NCBI GenBank assembly: GCA_017854795.1
Contig: JAFMHB010000010.1
Coordinates: forward strand, 1 to 52,339
Length of the DNA stretch: 52,339 nucleotides
Reading direction: 5' to 3'
Origin: Candidatus Nanopelagicales bacterium
Lineage (GTDB): Bacteria; Actinomycetota; Actinomycetes; S36-B12
Below the pieces are notes generated by a model. The model had not been told where the DNA came from. It was given only the letters and a program-made list of their open reading frames with translations, and did no database searches. Within the stretch, counting starts at the first letter, position 1. Each line of letters starts with the position of its first letter. Below are positions 1 through 7,829 of the stretch, piece after piece. Made by a program: the position numbers and the translations under genes.

Positions 1-266
1 TCAACGCCCTGTGCCCTGGCGCGACACTGTCCTCCCTTACCGCTGGCGTCGTCACAGGTGACCCTGACAATCTTGAGGGAGCTTATGAACGACTGTCCTC
101 GAAATATGTCGGGGGTCGGGCTCCCAAACCCGAAGACATGGCGAATGCAGCACTTTTCATGGCGAGCGACGAGTCTGAATTTATGAACGGTGCGGTACTT
201 GTTATTGATGCAGGTAAAGAAACCTTGTCTGACCGAGCGCAGAAGTTTTACCCCATCGAAGCGTAA
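1..266 (+). CDS. SDR family oxidoreductase, C-terminal fragment
   Basis: The frame is open from the window edge (codons begin at base 3) to TAA at 264-266, giving 87 residues of a short-chain dehydrogenase/reductase C-terminus. Visible family marks are the N-x-LCPGA segment that follows the catalytic YxxxK region in SDRs, then RAPKPEDMANAALFMASDES and NGAVLVIDAG, the usual end of the classical SDR fold. The Rossmann motif and catalytic Tyr/Lys lie outside the window, so substrate and cofactor cannot be judged. It heads the catabolic-looking block that follows and converges on the minus-strand SnoaL-like gene 21 bp away. Confidence 0.85.
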   Translation, partial: NALCPGATLSSLTAGVVTGDPDNLEGAYERLSSKYVGGRAPKPEDMANAALFMASDESEFMNGAVLVIDAGKETLSDRAQKFYPIEA

Positions 267-287
267 ATCGCGAGGTAGATTTTTTGC

Positions 288-806
288 TTATGCCTCATGT
301 GGGCGGTAACTAAGGTCACTTTCGTCTCGGGCACCACGCACGGTGAGTGGACGGGCGGTGAAGTATTTCTCAGCGATTGGCTCTGTACGGGTCCAATCGA
401 CAACCTCGGTTCGGTGTGTAATGAGCCAACGTCCATCTCGGCGTGCGTACCGATCGATGTAACGTCCACAGATGAATCGGTCAAAGTTCTCGGTGGCATG
501 CTGGTGAAATGCTTGGAAGTACACCTCTCCCGTCGCGGAGTCTTCAGCAATTGACAGGTTGATCTGTCCAAGAAAATGTTGGGTTGTGCGGTAAGCGCCC
601 AAAGAATTCATGGCCATCTCTGCCATCTCTTCAGGGCCTCCGGTGAAAGCACCGTAGTGAGTCGTTGCGTCATCGGCGAAGACCGAACGCAGAAGTGAGG
701 GTTCTAGTCGATCCAGTCCGCGCATATAGGTTGCCGCTAAGGCGCGAAGGTCGCGTTCGTCGAGCAGAGCCTGGATATCTCCTTGACTCACGGTGCCAGG
801 ACGCAT
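288..806 (-). CDS. NTF2/SnoaL-like fold protein (SnoaL_4 type)
   Basis: 172 residues with the cone-shaped NTF2/SnoaL pattern: an N-terminal helix with LLDERDLRALAATYMRGLDR, FADDATTHYG, then beta strands ending in CGRYIDRYARRDGRWLITHRT. This subgroup includes small dehydratases, isomerases and hydroxylating-enzyme subunits in aromatic and steroid breakdown, and also many proteins of unknown role. The ATG lies inside the end of the upstream minus-strand gene (19-nt overlap), so the two are probably translated together. Specific reaction unknown. Confidence 0.8.
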   Translation of the reverse strand: MRPGTVSQGDIQALLDERDLRALAATYMRGLDRLEPSLLRSVFADDATTHYGAFTGGPEEMAEMAMNSLGAYRTTQHFLGQINLSIAEDSATGEVYFQAFHQHATENFDRFICGRYIDRYARRDGRWLITHRTEVVDWTRTEPIAEKYFTARPLTVRGARDESDLSYRPHEA

Positions 807-1915
807 TCAAGGTGCCCGAACCCGCGATCAGTTGGGTTATCCAGGTTGACGCAGGTAGCAAAATTTTCGGCCCACGCATCTGGTCGTTGGAGGAACCAAC
901 CGCCCGGATCACCGACATTGATTGGGTGCGTCACATCCCAGATCTCACCTTCGTGGTGGTCTACACCCCGGTACACGCCGCGGCCGAGTCGATCGGTGAA
1001 ACCGTCGTGGTACCCACCGCCCTGCAAATACACGGGTGAACTCACCGGGGTGAGTTCGAAACGGTCAACGCTTCCGTCGGGGCGGGTAAGGAGCACCCGA
1101 ACTCGCTCAGCGCGTGGCAGGTCATCAATACGGTCGGCACTTGCTTCGGCATCCACGTAGGACCATTGCGGTTGCCTCTGATCAAATGGAATGACTACAG
1201 CCTCCAGTGGATCAAAACTTCCGTCTGCTTGTTGGTGAAACTGCCAGAACATAACCCGATCGGGCATTCGCACCATGGTCCACTGGCGCATTGCGAACCC
1301 CCGGCGGGGGTCACGCGAATCATCGGGAGCGATTGCCTTGGATGTGCCTCCGCCCGTACGACCCATTCCCCATGAATGGTCTCGAACGCCAACCCAGGTG
1401 TCCTCATTGACATTGAATGTGTGACCTTCAACAGAAATTGTCCCCGTGACTGCACAGCATTGGTCAAAGTTCGTGCGGTCATAAACCTTACGTCCACCGG
1501 AGTAGCGAACAATTCGATCCTCAAGGTAGGGCTCATGAAGACCTTCCCACAGAAGATCGAATGTAATTCCATATTCGTTATCCGTGCATTCCAGTCGTAG
1601 GGTTTGGAGCGGTTCAATGATGTGCAGGCTCAGTGGTCCGACGCTGAGGTCATCAATTCTCGGACGTAGGCGGCGTGACCAACGCAAATTGTGCTGACGT
1701 CCGTCGACAGTTACACAGGCAAAACCATCCATGACGTCCGTGTTGGGATAGAGCCGGATTGCAGCGAAGAGGGTCGCACCGGTGGCTTCGTCGCCGAGGG
1801 TGAAGTAGAAGCCGTCATTCCAATGAACCGAGTCACTTTGGACACTGTCGAAGGTGCCGCCAATCTGATGTCGCGGGTACTCATCCATCTTCGTCAGCGG
1901 GCCAGAATTAGTCAT
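788..1915 (-). CDS. hydroxyneurosporene synthase (CrtC)/AttH-like protein
   Basis: 375 residues, no signal peptide or membrane segment. The clearest mark is VGVRDHSWGMGR in the middle of the protein, the D-x-SWG-x-R-type signature of lipocalin-like CrtC/AttH proteins and related DUF7064-type proteins. Trp- and Asp-rich strands on both sides fit a double beta-barrel. Relatives near catabolic SDRs are mostly uncharacterised; some family members hydrate isoprenoid double bonds. It sits in a divergent pair with the epimerase gene and overlaps the SnoaL-like gene downstream. No Shine-Dalgarno is obvious, so a leaderless message is possible. Function is inferred only at fold level. Confidence 0.65.
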   Translation of the reverse strand: MTNSGPLTKMDEYPRHQIGGTFDSVQSDSVHWNDGFYFTLGDEATGATLFAAIRLYPNTDVMDGFACVTVDGRQHNLRWSRRLRPRIDDLSVGPLSLHIIEPLQTLRLECTDNEYGITFDLLWEGLHEPYLEDRIVRYSGGRKVYDRTNFDQCCAVTGTISVEGHTFNVNEDTWVGVRDHSWGMGRTGGGTSKAIAPDDSRDPRRGFAMRQWTMVRMPDRVMFWQFHQQADGSFDPLEAVVIPFDQRQPQWSYVDAEASADRIDDLPRAERVRVLLTRPDGSVDRFELTPVSSPVYLQGGGYHDGFTDRLGRGVYRGVDHHEGEIWDVTHPINVGDPGGWFLQRPDAWAENFATCVNLDNPTDRGFGHLECVLAP

Positions 1916-1947
1916 ATCCGGATGATATCGCAGACCCGGTGACTGTG

Positions 1948-1960
1948 GGACAAAATGTCC
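1948..1960. promoter_or_regulatory. candidate operator, GGACA-AAA-TGTCC
   Basis: A perfect 5-bp inverted repeat with a 3-bp spacer sits in the 60-bp divergent gap between the CrtC-like gene and the epimerase gene. An 8-bp palindrome, ATCCGGAT (1916-1923), lies just before the minus-strand start. A TetR-family regulator is encoded 2.2 kb downstream in the same plus-strand operon, so this is a reasonable place for its binding site. That link is inference. Confidence 0.35.
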
Positions 1961-1975
1961 TGTAAGGTCGGAGGC

Positions 1976-2977
1976 ATGAAAATTCTTGTTTTGGGTGGTG
2001 GCACCTTTGTCGGGCGTCGGATGGTGGATTTACTCATTCGAGAGGGTCATCAGGCCACAGTCTTGAATCGTGGGAAAACCTCCGGTGAGTTACCGATCGG
2101 CGTAGAACGGTTGGTGGGAGACCGGACCAGCACAGAATCAATGCACGCCGCCCTGGACGGCACTGAGTGGGATGCGGTGATTGATGTCTCCGGTTTCGTC
2201 ATGGCGGCGGGTGGTGGCGAGTTCGAGGAACTTCTCGCCATGTTGGACGACCGAGTAGGTGCGTATGTATTTGTTTCATCGATCATGGCCTATGAACCCA
2301 GTGGCGTAATGCCATGGCGCGAAACTAACCCTCACACGAGTGACCCGATCACCACCTACGGTGGCTTCAAGGCCCATGCGGAGCGCTCGATTCTTGAACG
2401 TTTCGCAAACACGGGTTTTCCGGGATCGATTGCCCGGCCGGCGGCAATCTACGGACCGGAAAACAATATCCACGACATGGAGACTGCAATGTTTCTTCGG
2501 CTTCGCCGAGGTTTACCTGTACTTCTGCCCCATGAGGGACTGGTCACAACAAGTTACGGTCACGTTGATGATCTTTGTCGCAACCTGCTCGAAATGACGC
2601 AACTCCCGGCCGTGCAAGGAGAGATCATTAACATCACAGGTGTTGGTTGCTCGGCGAGGGCATTCGCCGAAACCCTCGCACAGATCGTTGGCGTTGAGGC
2701 TGACATTGTTGTCATTCCTACCGATTTCACCCAAGAAACACCCATTTACGGTCACCTTTTCGGTGTGAAACACCATGGCATTCTTTCGGTTGAAAAAGCT
2801 GCATCCCTCGGCCTCACCGTTGAGCGCGGATTCCAAACCGGGTTCACACAAACTTATGAATGGTTCTGCACAACACCGTTAGTCGACGCGCCGGATCGGC
2901 TCTCAGATCCGGTTTGGGGAGCCGGCTACGACTTCGAACTTGAAGCTCAGGTCGCAGCGTCCGTGCGAGGACGCTGA
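1976..2977 (+). CDS. NAD-dependent epimerase/dehydratase family protein
   Basis: 333 residues from the ATG at 1976. An ATG seven codons upstream is possible, but the family fold begins at MKILVLGG and AAGG (1964-1967) is correctly placed for the inner start. Extended SDR: nucleotide-binding GGGTFVGR at residues 7-14, a Ser-rich VFVSSIMAYEPSG segment, and YxxxK as YGGFK near residue 126. It resembles the chloroplast-type stem-loop-binding/epimerase branch of bacterial NAD(P)-binding proteins. The last base of its TGA is the A of the next ATG, so it is translationally coupled to the kinase-like gene. The natural substrate is unknown. Confidence 0.8.
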   Translation: MKILVLGGGTFVGRRMVDLLIREGHQATVLNRGKTSGELPIGVERLVGDRTSTESMHAALDGTEWDAVIDVSGFVMAAGGGEFEELLAMLDDRVGAYVFVSSIMAYEPSGVMPWRETNPHTSDPITTYGGFKAHAERSILERFANTGFPGSIARPAAIYGPENNIHDMETAMFLRLRRGLPVLLPHEGLVTTSYGHVDDLCRNLLEMTQLPAVQGEIINITGVGCSARAFAETLAQIVGVEADIVVIPTDFTQETPIYGHLFGVKHHGILSVEKAASLGLTVERGFQTGFTQTYEWFCTTPLVDAPDRLSDPVWGAGYDFELEAQVAASVRGR

Positions 2978-4176
2978 TGCAGGACTGGGTCGAAGAAGCG
3001 CTCATTCGGCAGGCAATCGCTGACGGTGAATCCGACCCCACACTTGGTTCACCCGCGCAGTGGGCAGCGATCACCGAATACGTAAATAACCGAGGTGAGG
3101 ATCCGTGGCCGGCTCGACGAATAAGGCTGGCCTCCGATTGCGTCCCGGAGTCCGAACTCGAGGAGTGGCTTGCACAAGACGTAATCGTGGCAGCCCCTTT
3201 GATGGCTGCATTTACTAGCCACGATACGAGCATCGTGCATGCCGTTGTGTCTGTCACTCCCGCTGAAGTTGGTGCAGTGGCAACCTGGTTTGCCCAACGG
3301 ATGGGCGCAGAAGTCAGTGTCGCGGAGGCTGAAGTAATCGGTGGTGGTTTCTCACGTCGCATGTGGCGCGTAAACCTAATCATTGACGGCGTCCCAAATT
3401 CCGTGATCGTGAGAATTGAACAAGGGGGAATGTTTGGTACCGACACCGTTACCGAGGTGGGGGCCATGCGCTCACTTCATTCGGTGGGACATGCGGTTCC
3501 CGAAGTTCTTGCCGTCGAAGAAACTGGCGCAGTTTTGGGCCAGCCTTTTTTTATAATGGAGGCGGTCCCAGGCGTTGTGCGCCTGGATGACCAAGGCCTG
3601 GATGACATCATCACATCTGTTGCAGAACTGCACCGAGTTCCCGTTGGCGTACTTGACGACTCCAGTAGGAGTCCGGAGGAAGTTGTCCATGACAACATCG
3701 AGTACTGGCGGCAGATGTACCGCAAGTATGCGCCCGAGTCCCCGTTAATCGAACATGGCGCACAGTGGCTGCACGCGAACTTGCAACCCACAGGCCCTTC
3801 GGTAATTGTGCACGGGGACGCTGGACCGGGTAATGCATTATTCGATCCGCAGCGCGGCCTAACAACAATCGACTGGGAGTTCGCCCACGTGGGAGATCCA
3901 GCAGAGGATTGGGCCTATCTCGCACTAATCCGAGGTCGGCGAATTATGGATGCGGATGCTTGGAAATCCCGCTTGGCAAATGTCGCAGGAATCCAATACT
4001 CACCCGAACAGTGGAAGCAGTGGTTGGCTTTCAACCATTATCGCGGTGCGTGTGTGAACTTGAGTGCCAGATCAGTATTTGAAAAAGGACCGCGTCGCTC
4101 ATCGGATCATTTGTCAATTGGGGTAGCAGTGCACCTGCGATTCCTTTCGCAGTTAGCGGAGATTACCTGCGCATGA
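2977..4176 (+). CDS. APH-family phosphotransferase with N-terminal extra domain
   Basis: 399 residues. Roughly the first 105 residues form a separate helical region like the small DUF6285-type proteins often found beside such kinases. The rest is an aminoglycoside-phosphotransferase/choline-kinase fold: a glycine-rich EVIGGGFSRRMWRV lobe, catalytic HGDAGPGN near residue 278 and metal-binding IDWE near residue 297. Catabolic-cluster members (ACAD10/11-like) are thought to phosphorylate hydroxyacyl-CoA-type intermediates rather than antibiotics. Placement between an epimerase and a TetR gene, with 1- and 4-nt overlaps, supports a metabolic role here. A resistance function is unlikely. Confidence 0.8.
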   Translation: MQDWVEEALIRQAIADGESDPTLGSPAQWAAITEYVNNRGEDPWPARRIRLASDCVPESELEEWLAQDVIVAAPLMAAFTSHDTSIVHAVVSVTPAEVGAVATWFAQRMGAEVSVAEAEVIGGGFSRRMWRVNLIIDGVPNSVIVRIEQGGMFGTDTVTEVGAMRSLHSVGHAVPEVLAVEETGAVLGQPFFIMEAVPGVVRLDDQGLDDIITSVAELHRVPVGVLDDSSRSPEEVVHDNIEYWRQMYRKYAPESPLIEHGAQWLHANLQPTGPSVIVHGDAGPGNALFDPQRGLTTIDWEFAHVGDPAEDWAYLALIRGRRIMDADAWKSRLANVAGIQYSPEQWKQWLAFNHYRGACVNLSARSVFEKGPRRSSDHLSIGVAVHLRFLSQLAEITCA

Positions 4177-4742
4177 CCGACGCACGATTTGAGCGAACGC
4201 GGGCAATTGTTTATCAAGCCGTTAGCCAAGTCTTGGTCGCAGAAGGTCTCGTTGGGTTAACTGTCGACCGTCTGGCGGCTGAGTCCGGTATTGCACGAAG
4301 CACGATCTACCGCAATTGGCCCGACCTAGCCGCTCTGGCCTGCGAAGCATTTGACGAGTTGATGCACCAGGAATCACTCGATTTGGGAGCAGATCCACGT
4401 GAAGAATTACATGACTACCTCGCCGACTACGCGCGGCGGCTCAATGACCCGACCTACACCGCGATGCTCGTGGCATTGATTGAAGGTTCCTGGCGTGACG
4501 AAGCTTTTGCAGAGGTACATCGCCGAGCATTTTCGCAAACCCGTTCACGAGCTGGGTCCATCCTTCGCCGAGCCCAGAAGGAGGGTTTGATTGATATCCG
4601 CCTTGATATTGCGCAGTGTGTTGAGGACCTCGTCGCGCCGTTTCTCTACCGGCGGGTAGTAACACAAAATCGCATTACGCCCCGGCAGGTCGACGAATTA
4701 CACGCCCGACTCGTGAAACGTTGGACCCCCAGCGAGAAGTGA
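4173..4742 (+). CDS. TetR/AcrR family transcriptional regulator
   Basis: 189 residues. The N-terminal helix-turn-helix is clear at about residues 12-60 (LTVDRLAAESGIARSTIYRN, the hallmark TetR recognition helix), followed by an all-helical ligand-binding domain with no recognisable ligand specificity. The start overlaps the kinase stop by 4 nt (ATGA), so it is co-transcribed with the genes it probably represses. The inverted repeat at 1948-1960 in the divergent promoter region is a candidate target. It converges on the minus-strand SnoaL-like gene 5 bp away. Confidence 0.9.
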   Translation: MTDARFERTRAIVYQAVSQVLVAEGLVGLTVDRLAAESGIARSTIYRNWPDLAALACEAFDELMHQESLDLGADPREELHDYLADYARRLNDPTYTAMLVALIEGSWRDEAFAEVHRRAFSQTRSRAGSILRRAQKEGLIDIRLDIAQCVEDLVAPFLYRRVVTQNRITPRQVDELHARLVKRWTPSEK

Positions 4743-4747
4743 CTCCT

Positions 4748-5173
4748 CTAGTCAGATTCCAGTGAACGTTGACGGGCATCCTTGTCGTGGTAGTCATATT
4801 CGGAAGCGACTTTGAGACCGTCGAATACGAGGAATGACAGGCCAGGTACCGCCCACTTTTTGCCCAGATGCTCGGCGCCTAGCGAGTCGTCGATAACGCT
4901 CGCACTCATGGTCCACTGCAATGCAAGTCCATCAGGCCGTGCCCAGAACTCACCTGTTGGTACGAGAGTTAGATCCGGGTAGCGCTGGAGACCATGACCG
5001 AAATACTCACGGATTGCATCCCAACCTTCTTTGAGCCCGCCCACACTGTCCCATAGCACCGGAGTGTCGGTGAGGTATGCGCGTGGTGCATCTACGTCGC
5101 CACTTGACCAAGCAGCGAAGAGTGCCTTCGCAACTTCGATTCGAGCGAGATCAGTTTCGTCAAAAGTACTCAT
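4748..5173 (-). CDS. SnoaL-like (NTF2 superfamily) protein
   Basis: 141 residues of the SnoaL_2/ketosteroid-isomerase-like fold: VAKALFAAWSSGDVDAPRAYLTDTPVLWDSVGG, then WDAIREYFGHGLQRYPDLTL. Family members range from polyketide cyclases to small isomerases and many lack known activity. An AAGGAG ribosome-binding site lies a few bases before the ATG. It is the second NTF2-like protein in this block, downstream of the SDR and CMD genes on the same strand, so it probably belongs to that transcription unit. Confidence 0.8.
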   Translation of the reverse strand: MSTFDETDLARIEVAKALFAAWSSGDVDAPRAYLTDTPVLWDSVGGLKEGWDAIREYFGHGLQRYPDLTLVPTGEFWARPDGLALQWTMSASVIDDSLGAEHLGKKWAVPGLSFLVFDGLKVASEYDYHDKDARQRSLESD

Positions 5174-5246
5174 GCCACTCCTTGTGTTGTTACGCCAGTT
5201 TTTTTGGCCAAGCTTTCGCTGCAGTTTAGTGAATCACCAAGATAAA

Positions 5247-6002
5247 TCAGCCCGAAAGGTAGGTTCCACCATTGGCCGTAATGAGTTGCCCGTTGACGAA
5301 CCCTGCTTGCGGTGATGCGAGGTACCCAACAAGGCTCGCCATTTCTTCGGGGGTTCCGGGTCGTCGTGCAGCGATACTTGTGAGGAGTCTCTCCCTGCGT
5401 TCAGGAGAAATTCGACCCGCCAACAGCTCGGTCCCGTCGGTGAATCCAGGAGCTACCACGTTTGCGGTTATGCCCTCGGGGCCAAGTTCGCGCATCAGTG
5501 ATATCGCATATGCCTCGAGAGCCCCTTTAGCCGACGCGTATGCGGGGCTTCCAGTGCCGAGTTCGGCTGCAAATGAACCGATCATGATGATGCGACCACC
5601 TGGACGCGAGAGTAGGTCTTTCAGGCCCTCGGTGACCAGAACCGAGCTCAATGTGTTGGCACGCCAGGTGCTTTCCCACGCGGAGGCCACGGACGCAAGC
5701 CCCGACTCGATTCGGGGTTGAGCCGATCCTGCGTTGTTGACCACGATGTCGACCTGTGGCAGTTCCAAGTGCGCCCAGTCGATGAATGCCGTCACCGCAT
5801 CAAGATTTGCAAGATCCACACCGCGAGCGTGGACGGTAACCCCAGGGTGCGCGACCATGATTTCGGTGGCCATTGCGTCAAGTCGATCCTGTCGGCGACC
5901 TACGAGGACTATTACGGAGGCGGACTGTGCAAGTGTGTGTGCAATGGCGGCACCGATACCTGTTCCGCCTCCGGTAACAACTGCAATGCGCGAGTGCGTC
6001 AT
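5247..6002 (-). CDS. SDR family NAD(P)-dependent oxidoreductase
   Basis: 251 residues, a complete classical SDR. TGGGTGIG at residues 10-17 binds the dinucleotide, NNAG is near residue 89, the catalytic YxxxK (YASAK) is near residue 154, and the protein ends in QAGFVNGQLITANGG. The residue region that selects NADH versus NADPH reads VGRRQDR, where basic residues favour NADP(H) in many SDRs (weak inference). The start overlaps the CMD-like gene stop by 4 nt. A 3-oxoacyl-ACP-reductase-like or alcohol dehydrogenase activity is likely, with unknown substrate. Confidence 0.88.
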   Translation of the reverse strand: MTHSRIAVVTGGGTGIGAAIAHTLAQSASVIVLVGRRQDRLDAMATEIMVAHPGVTVHARGVDLANLDAVTAFIDWAHLELPQVDIVVNNAGSAQPRIESGLASVASAWESTWRANTLSSVLVTEGLKDLLSRPGGRIIMIGSFAAELGTGSPAYASAKGALEAYAISLMRELGPEGITANVVAPGFTDGTELLAGRISPERRERLLTSIAARRPGTPEEMASLVGYLASPQAGFVNGQLITANGGTYLSG

Positions 6003-6970
6003 GGTGAACCCTTCCCAGTCGGTATCGATGAATATCCGGTGACCTGGCCCAAATCATCGAATCCAAAAAAGCTCATGCCATGTTCGTTCTTGGGGACCGC
6101 GTCGGCTCCATCAGTTCCGAGTGCAACATGGATCTTTTGAGTGCTCCATTTTGTTATGTCAAGACACAGTTCGGCAAGTTGAACAGGTGAGTAGTTCGCG
6201 CGGGCCGCATCGACGGTTTCCAGACTCAAGGTTTCGGGTCGAGTAATTAATGCATCAGTTATTCGTAGTGCAATCTTGTGAAGCTCGTCGAGATCGCTTA
6301 GTTCATAGAAGTCCACTTTCGCGGTCATCGTGTCGTCAGCGCCCGCCGCGCGAGCATCAGAGAGGCGCAATGTTTGGCAGATCCGACAATTATGAGTTCG
6401 CGCGCAACGCAGCCGAACAAGTTCGGTGGTCACCGGGTCAAGGTCAGTTCCCCGGACAACGGCGTCTTGGTAGTCCTTGAGTGAACGTCGAATATCTGGC
6501 TGCTCACCGGAGTTCGAGGTTGTCATGCGGAAGGCAATGGTGTCTGCAGGCACAGATCCATCAGTGAGCAGCATTTGAGCGACGAGTGATAGCCGGTAAG
6601 TGCACTCCAGGATGTACAGAGCCGTGATGAACTCGCGCATTGTGTCGCCAGGAAAATGCGCGGCGAGAGCTTCTCGGTCGGTGTCGGTGATCCCACCAAC
6701 GTCAATTATGAACTGTTCGGCAAATGCGACGGCGACATTATGTGAAGCAGTGGATTCACCTGCACCGTTAGCAAGTATCTGCTGTGAAAGGAACCCACTC
6801 CCAATCAATGTGTCTATCCGCGCCTGTACGAGTTCCAGCAGATTGGGATCAACACTTTGTCGGGCACATTCGTTGGCCACGGCGAGCAGAGCGACAGCTT
6901 CGGGGCGAAGTTCGCTCAACGCTGCTGGCAGTTGTAGATCGATGGGCATCGCTTTTCGTTTTCCGTTCAC
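5999..6970 (-). CDS. carboxymuconolactone decarboxylase/AhpD-like family protein
   Basis: 323 residues, all helical. The C-terminal half has the CMD/AhpD core LVRLRCARTHNCRICQTLR with a C-x-x-C pair. The His that normally follows three residues after the second Cys is Arg here, so the classical AhpD proton relay is incomplete. The N-terminal half (FLSQQILANGAGESTA..., FIDRD-like segments) looks like a second, degenerate copy of the fold. The start is GTG at 6970; an ATG at 6949 is equally possible, as neither has a strong ribosome-binding site. It is coupled to the SDR by a 4-nt overlap. A peroxidase-like or decarboxylase-like role is uncertain. Confidence 0.72.
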   Translation of the reverse strand: MNGKRKAMPIDLQLPAALSELRPEAVALLAVANECARQSVDPNLLELVQARIDTLIGSGFLSQQILANGAGESTASHNVAVAFAEQFIIDVGGITDTDREALAAHFPGDTMREFITALYILECTYRLSLVAQMLLTDGSVPADTIAFRMTTSNSGEQPDIRRSLKDYQDAVVRGTDLDPVTTELVRLRCARTHNCRICQTLRLSDARAAGADDTMTAKVDFYELSDLDELHKIALRITDALITRPETLSLETVDAARANYSPVQLAELCLDITKWSTQKIHVALGTDGADAVPKNEHGMSFFGFDDLGQVTGYSSIPTGKGSP

Positions 6971-7013
6971 TGCGGGAGAGGCTTACTTGCCAATAGATCC
7001 GAATATACCAAAG

Positions 7014-7041
7014 TTGAATAAATGGATAAGGTACTTGTAAT
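7014..7041 (+). promoter_or_regulatory. candidate promoter for the VOC-family gene
   Basis: TTGAAT (7014-7019) and TGTAAT (7036-7041) are separated by 16 bp, a good match to a sigma-70-type promoter, in the 100-bp divergent gap between the CMD-like gene and the VOC gene. Transcription would begin about 7048 and leave a short leader carrying AGGAGA at 7061-7066 before the GTG start. On the opposite strand TATATT (complement of 7002-7007) could serve as the -10 of the CMD-SDR-SnoaL unit. Confidence 0.4.
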
Positions 7042-7070
7042 CGAAAGGCTCACCGAGTGTAGGAGAAAGT

Positions 7071-7580
7071 GTGGGAATCCAGCGGTTGAATCACGCGGTG
7101 CTTTATGTGCGTGATGCTGCGGTCAGCTCCGATTTTTATTGCAATGTTCTTGGTTTTCGCGAGGTGCTCAATTTGGGAGGGAAGGCAATCTTCCTGCAGG
7201 CGGCGGACAGCACCAATGATCATGACCTGGGGCTGTTCAGCATGGGTGAGCAGTCCGCTAATAGTGTCGCGGGACAGACAACGGTGGGTCTCTACCACCT
7301 TGCGTGGGAGACAGACACTCTCCATGAATTACAAAGAATCAGTGGAGTGCTGCGTGAAGTTGGTGCACTGACGGGAGCATCAGACCACGGCACGACAAAA
7401 GCTGTGTACGGGCGGGACCCCGACGGAATTCAATTCGAGGTGAGTTGGCTGGTGCCGGCCGAACTATTGCACATGGAACAGGGCGGCATGAAAACCGCGG
7501 CCCTAGATCTTGGGGCCACTATTGCGAAATACGGTGGCCAGACCTTTGGCGGGTTAGGTATTTCACACCGACCATCTTGA
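7071..7580 (+). CDS. VOC family protein (glyoxalase/extradiol dioxygenase fold)
   Basis: 169 residues beginning with GTG after an AGGAGA ribosome-binding site. Paired beta-alpha-beta-beta-beta modules are visible, with a plausible metal triad: His8 (RLNHAVLYV), His near residue 75 (GLYHLAWE) and Glu near residue 122 (RDPDGIQFEVSW). That arrangement is typical of type I extradiol ring-cleaving dioxygenases and related VOC enzymes. It is consistent with the catabolic character of the block, but glyoxalase-like or isomerase activities share the fold. It ends 26 bp before the convergent ferredoxin gene. Confidence 0.82.
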   Translation: MGIQRLNHAVLYVRDAAVSSDFYCNVLGFREVLNLGGKAIFLQAADSTNDHDLGLFSMGEQSANSVAGQTTVGLYHLAWETDTLHELQRISGVLREVGALTGASDHGTTKAVYGRDPDGIQFEVSWLVPAELLHMEQGGMKTAALDLGATIAKYGGQTFGGLGISHRPS

Positions 7581-7606
7581 TAAAGCCAAGCAAGTAGAGC
7601 CAACCA

Positions 7607-7801
7607 CTAAGAAACGGTGAAGCTGATCGCCTGCATGGGGCACACGTCAACGGCATTTTCAACATCTGCCTGGCGGTCGTCGGGGACTTCCTTTGTATAT
7701 TGAATATTTCCGTCCTCATCGAGTTGAAAAATATCCTCGGCTTCAAACACACATTGTCCGTAGTTCTGGCAACTGTCCATATCGATATTGATCGTGATCA
7801 C
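7607..7801 (-). CDS. P450-type ferredoxin, probably [3Fe-4S]
   Basis: 64 residues from the GTG at 7801. The longer frame to 7870 adds residues foreign to the family, and AAGGAG sits 5-6 nt before this GTG. Cys spacing is C-x5-C (CQNYGQC) with a later CP (VDVCPMQAI), the pattern of small ferredoxins that feed cytochrome P450s. The second cluster Cys position is filled by a non-Cys residue, which favours [3Fe-4S]. It would pass single electrons from an NAD(P)H reductase to an oxygenase. No P450 gene is in the window; a fitting reductase is encoded at 18120-19313. Confidence 0.85.
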   Translation of the reverse strand: MITINIDMDSCQNYGQCVFEAEDIFQLDEDGNIQYTKEVPDDRQADVENAVDVCPMQAISFTVS

Positions 7802-7829
7802 TGGTGCTCCTTTTTCGCGGTAACTTACC

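Noticed and set aside
2977-4176. Aminoglycoside resistance gene
   Set aside because: The kinase fold alone is not specific; the operon with epimerase and TetR in a catabolic block and the extra N-terminal domain point to a metabolic kinase.
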